64,000 bases of DNA from Comamonas serinivorans (GTDB lineage Bacteria > Pseudomonadota > Gammaproteobacteria > Burkholderiales > Burkholderiaceae_C): positions 1,426,001 to 1,490,000 of the forward strand of contig NZ_CP021455.1 of assembly GCF_002158865.1 (NCBI RefSeq), read 5' to 3'. Shown here one piece after another: positions 47,232 to 56,117 of this stretch (its first letter is position 1; each line of letters starts with the position of its first letter). Position numbers and translations under genes: made by a program. Below the pieces are notes generated by a model. It was not told the origin of the DNA. It saw only the letters and a program-made list of their open reading frames with translations, and did not search any database.

Positions 47232-48973
47232 GGCATCACTTTCTGGCGATACACCAGCATGTCTTCGTCACGGTCATCGCGATCGGTGGGCCGGCGGATG
47301 GCGCGCACCTGTTCCCAGGCGCTGGCGCGGGGGTCCTGCGCCCAGGCGGCGCGGGCGTCGGCGTTGACGATGGTGAACGCGCAGCGGTCGTCGGTGCCGA
47401 AGACGCGCAGCACCGAAGGCTGGCCGTGGTCATGCTCGAAGTAGTACTGCACGGCCGCGATCTGCGGGGCCCGCAATTGGTAGCTGTTCAGACAGGTGGC
47501 GCCGGCCACCACGCTGTGCAGGCGCTGGATCTGGGCCGCATAGCTGCGCGCGTAGTCCAGGGCCGGCAGCCACAAGGTCATCAGCAGGCACCAGCACAGC
47601 ACCGCGCCCCCGGCCGGCAGGGCCAGGCTCTTCCAGATGGCGGCGCGGCTGCGCTTGGTGCGCCAGCGTACCAGCCAGGCCCAGGCCAGCGTGGCCACCA
47701 CCGCCACCACCGTGGCGACGATCGAGAAGGTGGGCGTGAAGCCTGGCGCCAGCCGCGCGACGTTGGCGGCGGGTTTGGGCGGGAAGCCCGTCATCATGGA
47801 CAGCCAGACCACCCAGATGACGATGGCCCAGGCACTGAAGAACAGCAGCGTGCACCAGTCGATGAGGGCGGAAATGCTGCGGTCGAACGTGGGCAGGGCA
47901 AAGGCGGCCAGCACCGCCAGGGCGGGCAGGGCCAGCAGCAGCGCGCGGTCGCCGCTGGCGGTCGCGCACGCCGTGAACACCGCGGGCAGCATGAACAGCA
48001 GGGGCAGGGCGAGCTGCCGGTGGCGGTCCAGCTGCCGCAGCTGGCGGCGCCAGCGCCACAGCGTCCACAGCAGGAAGGGCCACGCGGGCCACAGGAACCA
48101 GATGAACAGCCGCACCTGGCTGGTCCAGTGGTTGGGGTTGCCACTCAGGTTCCAGGTGAAGAGGTCCAGCTGCACAGCCAGCAGGGCGCCCAGCAGCGTG
48201 GCCAGGCTCATGGCCGCACAGGGCAGCCAGGTGCCGTGTCCGCGCGTCTGAGGCTGCGGGTTGCGGACGGTGCGGGCATGGGCCAGCAGCAGCAGCAGGG
48301 CGCCGCCGCCGCCATAGATCAGCGACAGCCAGGGCGCGCCCGACAGGCTCATGGCCACGAGCCCCAGGCCGGCCACGCCACTGCCGCGAAGGGGGCGATG
48401 GGGCATGGCGGCCAGCCCATACAGCACCGCGGTGGAGGCGGTGAGCTGCACCAGGGGCGCCGCCGTTTCGTGCGAATACTGGGCCAGACCCAGGGTGGCC
48501 AGCAGGGCCAGCAGCGTGCCATCGGCGATCACGCGCGCGTAATCGGTGCTCTGCGCCTCGCCGCCAAAGGCGAACGCCACGGGCTGGGCGCCGACGTTGC
48601 GGGCCAGGTGGTAGGCCGCATACCAGGTGCCCCACAGCGTCATGCCCAGCAGCGCCATGAACGGCAGGCGGGACACCAGGTCCTGCCAGCCCGCGAAGGG
48701 CAGCCATTGAAGGGCGATGGCCCCGAGCCAGTAGGGCAGCGGGCCGCTGCCGGCATCGGCGGCCACATCGAGCAGACGGGGCTGCAGCCAGTCGGACCAA
48801 GGCGAGCGGGCGAGCTCGCGCATGAAGCCAAAGCTGGCGATGTCGGCGGCTTTCCAGGGCTCGCGGCCCAGGTAGCCCAATGCCACGTAAGCGGCGCACA
48901 GCAGCCACAGCACCGCCCGCGGCAGGCGGCGCACCGCAGACTGGGCAACGATGACGGGGCTGGAGGTGTTCAA
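47228..48973 (-). CDS. ArnT-like membrane glycosyltransferase
   Basis: Large integral membrane protein of 581 residues. There are about 12 hydrophobic segments and an early periplasmic-loop motif resembling lipid-linked sugar transferases of the GT39/GT83 class (YLGREPWKAADIASFGFMRE, with the charged D/E pair). A C-terminal soluble part (about 500-581) carries VRAIRRPTDRDDRDEDMLVY. Donor and acceptor are unknown. It is translationally coupled to the MATE gene, suggesting a shared envelope task. Confidence 0.78.
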   Translation of the reverse strand: MNTSSPVIVAQSAVRRLPRAVLWLLCAAYVALGYLGREPWKAADIASFGFMRELARSPWSDWLQPRLLDVAADAGSGPLPYWLGAIALQWLPFAGWQDLVSRLPFMALLGMTLWGTWYAAYHLARNVGAQPVAFAFGGEAQSTDYARVIADGTLLALLATLGLAQYSHETAAPLVQLTASTAVLYGLAAMPHRPLRGSGVAGLGLVAMSLSGAPWLSLIYGGGGALLLLLAHARTVRNPQPQTRGHGTWLPCAAMSLATLLGALLAVQLDLFTWNLSGNPNHWTSQVRLFIWFLWPAWPFLLWTLWRWRRQLRQLDRHRQLALPLLFMLPAVFTACATASGDRALLLALPALAVLAAFALPTFDRSISALIDWCTLLFFSAWAIVIWVVWLSMMTGFPPKPAANVARLAPGFTPTFSIVATVVAVVATLAWAWLVRWRTKRSRAAIWKSLALPAGGAVLCWCLLMTLWLPALDYARSYAAQIQRLHSVVAGATCLNSYQLRAPQIAAVQYYFEHDHGQPSVLRVFGTDDRCAFTIVNADARAAWAQDPRASAWEQVRAIRRPTDRDDRDEDMLVYRQKVMP

Positions 48974-49056
48974 AACGAAGCGGAGGTGAGGCGAGGGGCC
49001 AAGCCTAACGCAATCCGGTGCACACGATGCACGCTGGCTTGCATGGCCATGTTGCG

Positions 49057-49108
49057 GCAGTATGCATGAGTTGCCGTTTGTTTTTTATCAGGAGTGGGCT
49101 GATACCCC
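49057..49108. repeat. 52-nt palindromic element, copy 18
   Basis: Mixed ends, GCAGTATG and GATACCCC. CCGTT is at 49074-49078, followed by a T-rich loop; the right inner arm is degenerate. Confidence 0.88.
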
Positions 49109-49181
49109 CTTGGATGGAAAAGCGGCAAGGACAGTTTGCCGCGTGTTTTGCGCGCAAGCGGGGTGCGCGCGTCACGCAAAA

Positions 49182-49209
49182 GAAAAGGCAGCTCGAATCG
49201 AACTGCCTT
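49182..49209 (-). terminator. Rho-independent terminator of rpmE2
   Basis: AAGGCAG (49185-49191) pairs with CTGCCTT (49203-49209), with further pairing inside. On the minus strand it runs into TTTTC, 20 nt past the stop. Confidence 0.85.
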
Positions 49210-49228
49210 GCGCGGGGGCGAAGAAGGA

Positions 49229-49477
49229 TTACTTCTTGCCGAAGCGATTGCGGAAGCGCTCCACGCGGCCACCCATGTTGTCCACCGACTTTTGCGTGCC
49301 GGTGTAGAAGGGGTGCGATTCGCTGGAGGTGTCGAGCTTGAACAGGGGCAGCTCGCGGCCGTCGTCAGCGGTGCCGGTTTCCTTGGTGGGCGCGCACGAA
49401 CGCGTCACGAACTTGAAGCCGTTCGACAGGTCCACAAACAGGACGTCGCGGTAATTGGGGTGAATGCCTTCTTTCAT
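49229..49477 (-). CDS. rpmE2: 50S ribosomal protein L31 type B
   Basis: Ribosomal protein L31 of the zinc-free type. The 82-residue product has MKEGIHPNYRDVLFVDLSNG, SCAPTKETG and SHPFYTGTQKSVDNMGGRVE; it has a single cysteine and lacks the CxxC pairs of the zinc-binding form, and carries the type B insertion. In bacteria with both forms this one is made when zinc is short. No second copy is in the window. Confidence 0.95.
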   Translation of the reverse strand: MKEGIHPNYRDVLFVDLSNGFKFVTRSCAPTKETGTADDGRELPLFKLDTSSESHPFYTGTQKSVDNMGGRVERFRNRFGKK

Positions 49478-49676
49478 CTCTCTATCCTTGCTCAGCGATA
49501 GCCGCAGGCCGCCCCTTGCAAACCCTTTGCAAGGTCATGAAGCGCCAGTACTTGTCGCAGGAAACCGCGCATTATAGCGCTGCGGATGCGAGCAGTGAAT
49601 GCCGCCAGCGGATGTCATACGCCTGTCGTTCAAGCCCCCTAGCCTCGCCGCTTGCTTGACTGTTGCCTGTTGACGT

Positions 49677-51293
49677 ATGCGATTGCTTCACACCCTGCCG
49701 GCGCTGACCCTGATGGCGGCGCCCGCGGCCTGGGCTCAGGGCGCTGCCTTGAATTTGACCCTCCAGTTTTCTCCCTTGGCGGCCGGCGGTGGCGCCATCT
49801 CTGCGGTGCCTGTTGGGGGTGCCGCGACCTGGTGGGCGGCGGTGGCCGTGGCCGGCGGCCTGGGTTGGCACCTGCGTCGGCATCGCCTGGCGGGTGCCAT
49901 GGCGGGGCTGGCCGCAGGACTCGCGGTGGCGACTGCGCTGCTCACCAGCGCCCCGGTTGAGGCGCTGGTGCAAGAGCAGGCGTTGGAAGTGGCCCTTCAG
50001 CGCAGCCCGGTTTCGGTCGACATGAGCGGCGCGCAGCGCCATGTCATGACCTTCCGCAACGACGCCGGGCAGGCCATTCGCCTGAACGGTGTGGCCTTGG
50101 CGGGCACGGACCAGGCTGCCCACACGATCTGGCGTTGGGGTGCGCCCGTGGGCAGTGCCCCGCGTTGCGAGGTCGGCCTGGCCTTGGCGGCGGACGCCAG
50201 CTGCACGGTGGTGGTGGCACCGCGCCCGCAGGTGGGCGAGGCGATTCAGGTCGTGCTGAAGGATCTGCACCCCACGCAGCCGTCCGTGGGGTATGACCAG
50301 ATCTACTACCACCTGGCGCGCAAGCAACCCAACGCAGCGCGGTTTGAGCCAGGCACCAGCCGGTATGACGACTACATGAAGGACACCGTGGGCAAGCGCG
50401 TCTCGGACTATTGCGCGGACAACGGTTTGGACGATGTGGTGGCCGGCAGTTTTGTGCCCGAGACGGTGAAGCTCAGCGATGCCAGCAGCTTTGCCTGCAA
50501 GCGTTCGGCGACCGAGGTGGAAGCCGGTGGCTTGAAAACGGTGGTGGTGGGCCCGGGCGGCCAGCTGTACCTGACCGACGGCCACCATGGCTTCACGACG
50601 CTGTGGGAGCTGGCCGATGGCGGGCCGGACCTGCCGGTCTGGGTGCGGGTGACGGGCGACTTCAGTGCCGCGGCCACCTCCGATGCGTTCTGGCAGCAGA
50701 TGGTGGCGACAGGTAACGCCTGGCTGTACGACGCGCAGGGTGCTGCCATCACGCCGGCGCAGCTGCCCGCGCAACTGGGGCTGGCCAACCTGCGTGACGA
50801 TGCCTACCGCTCGCTGGTGTATTTCACCCGTGACCTGGGCTACAGCAACAGCGACGTGTCGGAGTTCGCTGAGTTTTACTGGGGCGCCTGGCTGCGCCAA
50901 CGCGTGGCGTTGACGGCGGACACCACGCTCCATGCCGGAGCGGACGAACAGTTGCAGGCGGCGGGCGTGGCCTTGGCGGATGGCGCATTGGTCACCACGG
51001 GTGATGCGGGTTACCTGGCCCTGGTGCGCGATGCCTCGCTGGCCATGGCGACGCTGAATGCGCAGGACGTGGTGGCCGGCACGCGCACTGCGGCGGATTT
51101 GGGCAAGCTAGCGCTGCCCGCCAAAGCCAGCGCCGTGAACGACTGGAACGACATCCTGGAAGAGCTGGGGCGCAATGACATCAAGCAATCCGGTGATTCG
51201 CGCAAGGGTGGCAAGGCCTGGTATGCCAAGCGCTATCGCCAGTGCGGCGGGCCGCCCAGCACCCAGGCGGCTTGCTGGGGCGCGGCGTCTTGA
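49677..51293 (+). CDS. Exported ParB-like nuclease-fold protein
   Basis: A 538-residue envelope protein. A signal peptide (residues 1-20, ending AWAQ) is followed by a short region and two hydrophobic segments (about 43-63 and 70-90), the first preceded by AVPVGG and followed by a basic LRRHR, like a sorting-type membrane anchor. The large outer part matches the ParBc_2 family: LHPTQPSVGYDQIYYHLARK, LTDGHHGFTTLWEL, LRDDAYRSLVYFTRDLGY and SEFAEFYWGAWLR. It is unlike chromosomal ParB and has no helix-turn-helix. Function and catalytic activity are unknown. Confidence 0.75.
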   Translation: MRLLHTLPALTLMAAPAAWAQGAALNLTLQFSPLAAGGGAISAVPVGGAATWWAAVAVAGGLGWHLRRHRLAGAMAGLAAGLAVATALLTSAPVEALVQEQALEVALQRSPVSVDMSGAQRHVMTFRNDAGQAIRLNGVALAGTDQAAHTIWRWGAPVGSAPRCEVGLALAADASCTVVVAPRPQVGEAIQVVLKDLHPTQPSVGYDQIYYHLARKQPNAARFEPGTSRYDDYMKDTVGKRVSDYCADNGLDDVVAGSFVPETVKLSDASSFACKRSATEVEAGGLKTVVVGPGGQLYLTDGHHGFTTLWELADGGPDLPVWVRVTGDFSAAATSDAFWQQMVATGNAWLYDAQGAAITPAQLPAQLGLANLRDDAYRSLVYFTRDLGYSNSDVSEFAEFYWGAWLRQRVALTADTTLHAGADEQLQAAGVALADGALVTTGDAGYLALVRDASLAMATLNAQDVVAGTRTAADLGKLALPAKASAVNDWNDILEELGRNDIKQSGDSRKGGKAWYAKRYRQCGGPPSTQAACWGAAS

Positions 51294-51377
51294 TGGCTGA
51301 CGGACAGGGCTGATCGAGAGGGACGGGGACATCGACTCCGGGTATCCTCCCGTTGTAAAATCTTTCCCCTTTGCCGG

Positions 51378-51406
51378 GGCCCAAGCGCAGGTGCGCTGCG
51401 TGGGCC
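51378..51406 (+). promoter_or_regulatory. Stem-loop in the thrS leader
   Basis: GGCCCA (51378-51383) pairs with TGGGCC (51401-51406). Inside, AGCGCA pairs with TGCGCT around a 2-nt loop. It precedes a terminator-like hairpin, so the pair may form a leader control element. Confidence 0.5.
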
Positions 51407-51435
51407 TGGCGTCAACCTCAGACCAGCCATTTGAC

Positions 51436-51460
51436 AAGCGCGGTTCCAGTCCGCGCTTTT
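51436..51460 (+). terminator. Terminator-like hairpin directly before thrS
   Basis: AAGCGCGG (51436-51443) pairs with CCGCGCTT (51451-51458) around a 7-nt loop, followed by TTTTGCTTT. It ends only about 20 nt before the thrS start, so it could act as an attenuator rather than end an upstream transcript. Confidence 0.65.
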
Positions 51461-51482
51461 GCTTTGGTGAATGGACGCTCAC

Positions 51483-53390
51483 ATGTTGCAAGTAACACTG
51501 CCCGATGGTTCTCAACGCGATTTCGATCACCCCGTGACCGTGGGTGAGATTGCGACGACCATCGGCACAGGGCTTGGCAAGGCAGCCTTGGCGGGCAAGG
51601 TCGATGGCAAGCTGGTGGACCTCAGCCACGTCGTGGACCACCATGCCGCCGTGGCCATCGTGACGGCCAAGGACGCCGAGGGCCTGGACCTGATCCGTCA
51701 CTCGACGGCGCACTTGCTGGCTTACGCGGTCAAGGAGCTGTTCCCCGAGGCGCAGGTCACCATCGGCCCGGTGATCGAGAACGGCTTTTATTACGACTTT
51801 GCCTACAAGCGCCCCTTCACGCCCGAAGACCTGGTGGCGATCGAAAAGCGCATGACCGAGCTGGCCAACAAGGACGAGGTCGTCACACGCCGCGTGTTGC
51901 CCCGCGATGAGGCGGTGCAGTACTTCAAGGGGTTGGGAGAGCACTACAAGGCCGAGATCATCGCCAGCATCCCCAGCAACGAGGACGTTTCGTTGTATCG
52001 CGAAGGCGGGTTTGAGGACCTGTGCCGGGGCCCCCACGTGCCCAGCACCGGCAAGCTCAAGCACTTCAAGCTCATGAAGGTGGCAGGCGCCTATTGGCGC
52101 GGCGATCACCGCAACGAGATGCTGCAGCGCATCTATGGCACGGCCTGGGCCAGCAAGGATGACCTGAAGAACTACCTGCACATGCTGGAAGAGGCCGAAA
52201 AGCGCGACCACCGTAAGCTGGGGCGCGAACTCGACCTGTTTCACATCGACGAGCATGCGCCGGGCATGGTGTTCTGGCATCCCAAGGGCTGGGCGGTGTG
52301 GCAGCAGGTCGAGCAGTACATGCGCCAGGTTTACCGCGACAACGGCTACGAAGAGGTCAAGGGGCCGCAGCTGCTGGACAAGACGCTGTGGGAGAAGACC
52401 GGCCACTGGGACAAGTACCGCGAGAACATGTTCACGACCGAATCGGAAAAACGTGAATATGCGTTGAAGCCCATGAACTGCCCGGGTCACATCCTGATCT
52501 TCAAGCAGGGCATCACCAGCTATCGCGACCTGCCGATCCGGTATGGCGAGTTCGGCAACTGCCACCGCAACGAGCCGACCGGCAGCCTGCACGGCATCAT
52601 GCGCGTGCGGGGCTTCACGCAGGACGATGGCCACATCTTCTGCACGCCCGACCAGGTGCAGGCCGAGGTGACGGCGTTCACGTCGCTGCTGCAGAAGGTT
52701 TATCGCGACTTTGGTTTCACCGACATCCTCTACCGCCTGTCCACGCGCCCTGAAAAACGCATCGGCAGCGACGAGAGCTGGGACAAGGCCGAGCAGGCGC
52801 TGGCCGATGGCCTGCGCGCCTCGGGTTGCGACTTCGAGTACCTGCCGGGCGAGGGGGCGTTTTACGGTCCCAAGATCGAGTACACCCTGAAAGATGCGCT
52901 GGGGCGCGAGTGGCAGTGCGGCACCATTCAGGTGGATCCGAACCTGCCCGAGCGGCTGGATGCCGAGTACGTGGGCGAAGATGGTGCCCGTCATCGCCCC
53001 CTGATGCTGCACCGGGCCATCGTCGGCAGTCTGGAGCGTTTCATCGGCATCCTCATCGAGCAGCATGCGGGCAGCCTGCCGGCTTGGTTGGCGCCGGTGC
53101 AGGTGGTGGTGGCCGGCATCACCGATGCGCAGGCCGATTACGTGCAGTCTGTGGCGCAAACGCTGCGTGCCCAGGGCTTGCGCGTGGCGTCTGATCTGCG
53201 CAACGAAAAGATTACGCTTAAAATACGCGAGCATTCGCTGCAAAAAGTCCCGTACATCCTCGTCGTTGGCGACAAGGAAAAGACGGCGGGTACCGTGGCA
53301 GTGCGTGCACGCGGGAATGTCGACCTGGGTGTGATGCCCATCGCGTCCTTCGCAGATCGCTTGCAAGACGAGATTGCATCCAAATCCTGA
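51483..53390 (+). CDS. thrS: Threonine-tRNA ligase
   Basis: Charges tRNA-Thr and edits mischarged serine. The 635-residue protein has the TGS domain (MLQVTLPDGSQRDFDHPVTV), the editing domain with HSTAHLLAYAVKELFP, and the class II core with motif 1 CPGHILIFKQ, motif 2 YRNEPTGSLHGIMRVRGFTQ-type (here NCHRNEPTGSLHG), and motif 3 HRAIVGSLERFIGILIEQ, then an anticodon domain. I start at the ATG at 51483; an ATG 12 nt upstream would add four residues. It is the first gene of the translation cluster. Confidence 0.95.
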   Translation: MLQVTLPDGSQRDFDHPVTVGEIATTIGTGLGKAALAGKVDGKLVDLSHVVDHHAAVAIVTAKDAEGLDLIRHSTAHLLAYAVKELFPEAQVTIGPVIENGFYYDFAYKRPFTPEDLVAIEKRMTELANKDEVVTRRVLPRDEAVQYFKGLGEHYKAEIIASIPSNEDVSLYREGGFEDLCRGPHVPSTGKLKHFKLMKVAGAYWRGDHRNEMLQRIYGTAWASKDDLKNYLHMLEEAEKRDHRKLGRELDLFHIDEHAPGMVFWHPKGWAVWQQVEQYMRQVYRDNGYEEVKGPQLLDKTLWEKTGHWDKYRENMFTTESEKREYALKPMNCPGHILIFKQGITSYRDLPIRYGEFGNCHRNEPTGSLHGIMRVRGFTQDDGHIFCTPDQVQAEVTAFTSLLQKVYRDFGFTDILYRLSTRPEKRIGSDESWDKAEQALADGLRASGCDFEYLPGEGAFYGPKIEYTLKDALGREWQCGTIQVDPNLPERLDAEYVGEDGARHRPLMLHRAIVGSLERFIGILIEQHAGSLPAWLAPVQVVVAGITDAQADYVQSVAQTLRAQGLRVASDLRNEKITLKIREHSLQKVPYILVVGDKEKTAGTVAVRARGNVDLGVMPIASFADRLQDEIASKS

Positions 53391-53391
53391 C

Positions 53392-53426
53392 AACGCCCCA
53401 AGGCTCCATGTGGAGCCGCTGGCGTT
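53392..53426 (+). promoter_or_regulatory. Stem-loop between thrS and infC
   Basis: AACGCC (53392-53397) pairs with GGCGTT (53421-53426), with GGCTCC / GGAGCC inside around a 4-nt loop. No good T run follows, so it may shape mRNA processing rather than end transcription. Confidence 0.5.
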
Positions 53427-53471
53427 TGTGAGCGCGCATTCCTTTTGATTCAACTTGTGGAGAATTGAACC

Positions 53472-54071
53472 ATCGCTACCGAATTTCGTGATCGCCGGCA
53501 CCGCGAGGAGCGCAAACACCGTCTGAACCGGGAAATCAATGCGCCCGAAGTGCGTCTATCGGGGCCAGAGAACGAGCCGCTCGGCATCGTGAGCCTGGCA
53601 GAAGCACTGCGCATGGCAGGTGAACTGGACGTCGATTTGGTGGAAATTGCCGCCATGGCCCACCCGCCGGTGTGCCGTCTCATGGACTACGGCAAGTTCA
53701 AGTATCAAGAGCAAAAGCGCGCTGCCGAGGCCAAGGCCAAGCAGACGGTCATCGACATCAAGGAAGTCAAATTCCGCCCGGCAACGGATGATGGTGACTA
53801 CAACATCAAGATGCGCAACATCAAGCGCTTCCTGGCTGAAGGCGACAAGGTCAAGGTCACGCTGCGCTTTCGCGGTCGTGAAATCACGCACCAGGAGCTG
53901 GGTCTGGCCTTGCTCAATCGCGTGCGCGACGAGTTGAGCGACACCGTGACGGTGGAGCAGTTCCCCAAGCTCGAAGGCCGCCAGATGATCATGATGCTGG
54001 CCCCGGCCCGCAAGAAGGTCGTGGCCGGTGCGCCGAAGGGTGATGCACCCGCGGGTGACAAAGCAGAGTAA
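53472..54071 (+). CDS. infC: Translation initiation factor IF-3 (ATC start)
   Basis: IF-3 prevents early subunit joining and rejects wrong start codons. The 199-residue protein begins ATEFRDRRHREERKHRLNRE and contains RLSGPENEPLGIVSLAEAL and PPVCRLMDYGKFKYQEQK. The start codon is ATC at 53472: an in-frame TGA lies two codons upstream (53466-53468), GGAGA sits eight bases before, and no ATG precedes the conserved N-terminus. Rare AUU/AUC starts on infC are known to let IF-3 repress its own synthesis. A Lys/Ala-rich tail ends the protein. Confidence 0.95.
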   Translation: MATEFRDRRHREERKHRLNREINAPEVRLSGPENEPLGIVSLAEALRMAGELDVDLVEIAAMAHPPVCRLMDYGKFKYQEQKRAAEAKAKQTVIDIKEVKFRPATDDGDYNIKMRNIKRFLAEGDKVKVTLRFRGREITHQELGLALLNRVRDELSDTVTVEQFPKLEGRQMIMMLAPARKKVVAGAPKGDAPAGDKAE

Positions 54072-54084
54072 AATGCCGAGTTTC

Positions 54085-54125
54085 GCGCCAAAGCGCCGAC
54101 CTCGCCGGGTCGGCCGCTGTGGCGC
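54085..54125 (+). promoter_or_regulatory. Stem-loop in the infC-rpmI spacer
   Basis: GCGCCA (54085-54090) pairs with TGGCGC (54120-54125), with CCGACC / GGTCGG inside; AAAATTTT follows. It is a partial terminator or a ribosomal-protein leader structure for rpmI-rplT. I cannot tell which. Confidence 0.5.
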
Positions 54126-54275
54126 CAAAATTTTGCCGCAAGGGCATCCGCGTGCGCGATGTCCGGCCAGGCGAAACGTGGCGGGTGAAAGCCCGCCTCA
54201 CAAGTGGCTCGGGGCCTTCAAGGCTGCAAGACGGTTTGCAGACGCCTCTCGAGCACAGCAACAGGAGCATGTCAC

Positions 54276-54479
54276 ATGCCCAAAATGAAGACCAAGAGCA
54301 GCGCGAAGAAGCGTTTTCGCGTTCGTCCCGGTGGCACCGTCAAGCGCGGTCAAGCCTTCAAGCGTCACATCCTGACCAAGAAGACCACCAAGAACAAGCG
54401 CCACCTGCGCGGTGCGGTGAATGTGCATGAGACCAACATGGGTCACATGGCACAGATGCTGCCCAAGGCTGGCCTGTAA
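54276..54479 (+). CDS. rpmI: 50S ribosomal protein L35
   Basis: Very basic 67-residue ribosomal protein, beginning MPKMKTKSSAKKRFRVRPGG as in all L35. It starts at the ATG at 54276 after an ACAGGAG ribosome site. It is followed by rplT after 25 nt. Confidence 0.97.
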   Translation: MPKMKTKSSAKKRFRVRPGGTVKRGQAFKRHILTKKTTKNKRHLRGAVNVHETNMGHMAQMLPKAGL

Positions 54480-54504
54480 TCACTGACGAACAAGGAGAAC
54501 ATTC

Positions 54505-54864
54505 ATGCCTCGCGTCAAACGTGGTGTAACGGCTCGCGCCCGTCACAAAAAGGTTCTGGCCCTTGCCAAGGGTTTCCGTGGTCGCCGTGGCAACGTCTTC
54601 CGCGTTGCCAAGCAAGCGGTGATGAAAGCCGGTCAATACGCCTACCGTGACCGCCGCAACAAAAAGCGCGTGTTCCGCCGCCTGTGGATCACGCGTATCA
54701 ACGCAGCTGCACGCGAGTGCGGTCTGACGTACAGCCAGTTTGCCAATGGCATCCGCAAGGCTGGCATCGAGATCGACCGCAAGATGCTGGCCGACATCGC
54801 TGTGCACGACAAGGCAGCTTTTGCCGGCATCGTGGAACAAGTGAAGGCCAAGCTGGCTGCCTGA
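54505..54864 (+). CDS. rplT: 50S ribosomal protein L20
   Basis: Early-assembly 23S rRNA-binding protein of 119 residues, the usual length. MPRVKRGVTARARHKKVL at the start and RRNKKRVFRRLWITRINAA in the middle are standard. L20 in many bacteria represses rpmI-rplT translation by binding the mRNA leader; the spacer structure at 54085-54125 may take part. An AAGGAG ribosome site precedes the ATG, and a terminator follows. Confidence 0.97.
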   Translation: MPRVKRGVTARARHKKVLALAKGFRGRRGNVFRVAKQAVMKAGQYAYRDRRNKKRVFRRLWITRINAAARECGLTYSQFANGIRKAGIEIDRKMLADIAVHDKAAFAGIVEQVKAKLAA

Positions 54865-54912
54865 AGGTGAGCGAGGGCTGCTGTGAACCAGTGGCCGCTT
54901 CACCGAACGATC

Positions 54913-54947
54913 AAGGGGTTGAGGCTTCGGCGCTCAATCCCTTTTTT
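54913..54947 (+). terminator. Rho-independent terminator after rplT
   Basis: AAGGGGTTGAG (54913-54923) pairs with CTCAATCCCTT (54933-54943), with one mismatched region, and runs into a T run. It separates rplT from pheS, so pheS either has its own promoter or depends on read-through. Confidence 0.88.
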
Positions 54948-55051
54948 CTTCTCCGGGAGCCTTCGGAGGTCGAAGCCGGCACGGCCCAGCGGCCGGATTG
55001 CACGGGATGCCGGCCTTCGCCAAGCTCTCACCAACCGAATTTCGTGACGCC

Positions 55052-56107
55052 ATGAACGAGCTCGATGCCCTGGTCGCCAGCGCCCAAGACAGTTTTGCGC
55101 AGGCCCATACGGCCGCTGATCTGGAAAACGCCAAAGCCCGCTTTCTGGGCAAGTCCGGGCAATTGACCGAGCTGATGAAAGGCCTGGGCAAGCTCAGCGT
55201 CGACGAGAAGAAGACGCGTGGCGCGGCGATCAACGTCGCCAAGCAGGCTGTCGAACAGGCCTTGCAGGCCCGCCGCCAGGCGCTGGCCGATGCCGAGCTC
55301 GCCGTGCAACTGCAGGCCGAGGCCCTGGACGTGACCCTGCCGGGCCGCCCGCGCGCGGTGGCTGGCGGCCTGCACCCGGTGCTGCGGGCCTGGGAGCGCA
55401 TCGAGGCCATCTTCGGCAGCATGGGTTTCGCCGTGGGTGACGGGCCGGAAATCGAGAACGACTGGTTCAACTTCACGGCGCTCAACAACCCGCCCAACCA
55501 CCCGGCGCGCTCCATGCAGGACACCTTCTACGTCGACCTGAACGACGAGCAAGGCCTGCCGTACTGCCTGCGCACCCACACCAGTCCGATGCAGATTCGC
55601 TTTGCCACGGCGCACGCCAAGCGCCACGCCGAGGCGCTGGCACGGGGCGAGATGCACGAGGTGCGGGTGATCGTTCCGGGCCGCACCTACCGGGTGGACA
55701 ACGACGCCACGCACTCGCCGATGTTTCACCAAGTCGAGGGCCTGTGGCTGGGCGAGAACGTGAGCTTCAAGGACCTGAAGGTCACCTACCTGAATTTCTG
55801 CAAGGCTTTCTTCGAGACCGATGACCTGAAGTTGCGTTTCCGCCCCAGCTACTTCCCGTTCACCGAGCCCAGTGCCGAAATCGACATCCAGTTCCAGTCG
55901 GGCCCGCTGGCGGGCAAGTGGCTGGAGGTTTCGGGCTCCGGCCAGGTGCACCCCACGGTGGTGCGCAACATGGGCCTGGATCCCGAGCGCTTCGTGGGTT
56001 TTGCCTTTGGTTCGGGCATCGACCGCCTGGCCATGCTGCGGTATGGCGTGAATGACCTGCGCCTGTTCTTTGACGGTGACGTGCGTTTCCTGAGTCAATT
56101 CAAATGA
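55052..56107 (+). CDS. pheS: Phenylalanine-tRNA ligase alpha subunit
   Basis: Catalytic alpha chain of the (alpha-beta)2 enzyme. The 351-residue protein has an N-terminal coiled-coil arm (residues 1-85), motif 1 near HPVLRAWERIEAIF, motif 2 FRPSYFPFTEPSAE-type strands, and motif 3 FGSGIDRLAMLRYG. I start at the ATG at 55052, giving MNELDALVASAQDSF; upstream TTG/ATG options have no better ribosome site. A palindrome starts 11 nt after the stop. Confidence 0.95.
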   Translation: MNELDALVASAQDSFAQAHTAADLENAKARFLGKSGQLTELMKGLGKLSVDEKKTRGAAINVAKQAVEQALQARRQALADAELAVQLQAEALDVTLPGRPRAVAGGLHPVLRAWERIEAIFGSMGFAVGDGPEIENDWFNFTALNNPPNHPARSMQDTFYVDLNDEQGLPYCLRTHTSPMQIRFATAHAKRHAEALARGEMHEVRVIVPGRTYRVDNDATHSPMFHQVEGLWLGENVSFKDLKVTYLNFCKAFFETDDLKLRFRPSYFPFTEPSAEIDIQFQSGPLAGKWLEVSGSGQVHPTVVRNMGLDPERFVGFAFGSGIDRLAMLRYGVNDLRLFFDGDVRFLSQFK

Positions 56108-56117
56108 AACGCTTCAC

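Noticed and set aside
51336..51350. GGGTAT followed by CCGTT upstream of thrS as a further palindrome
   Set aside because: The spacing between the motifs is too short and no right half (AACGG, ATACCC) follows.
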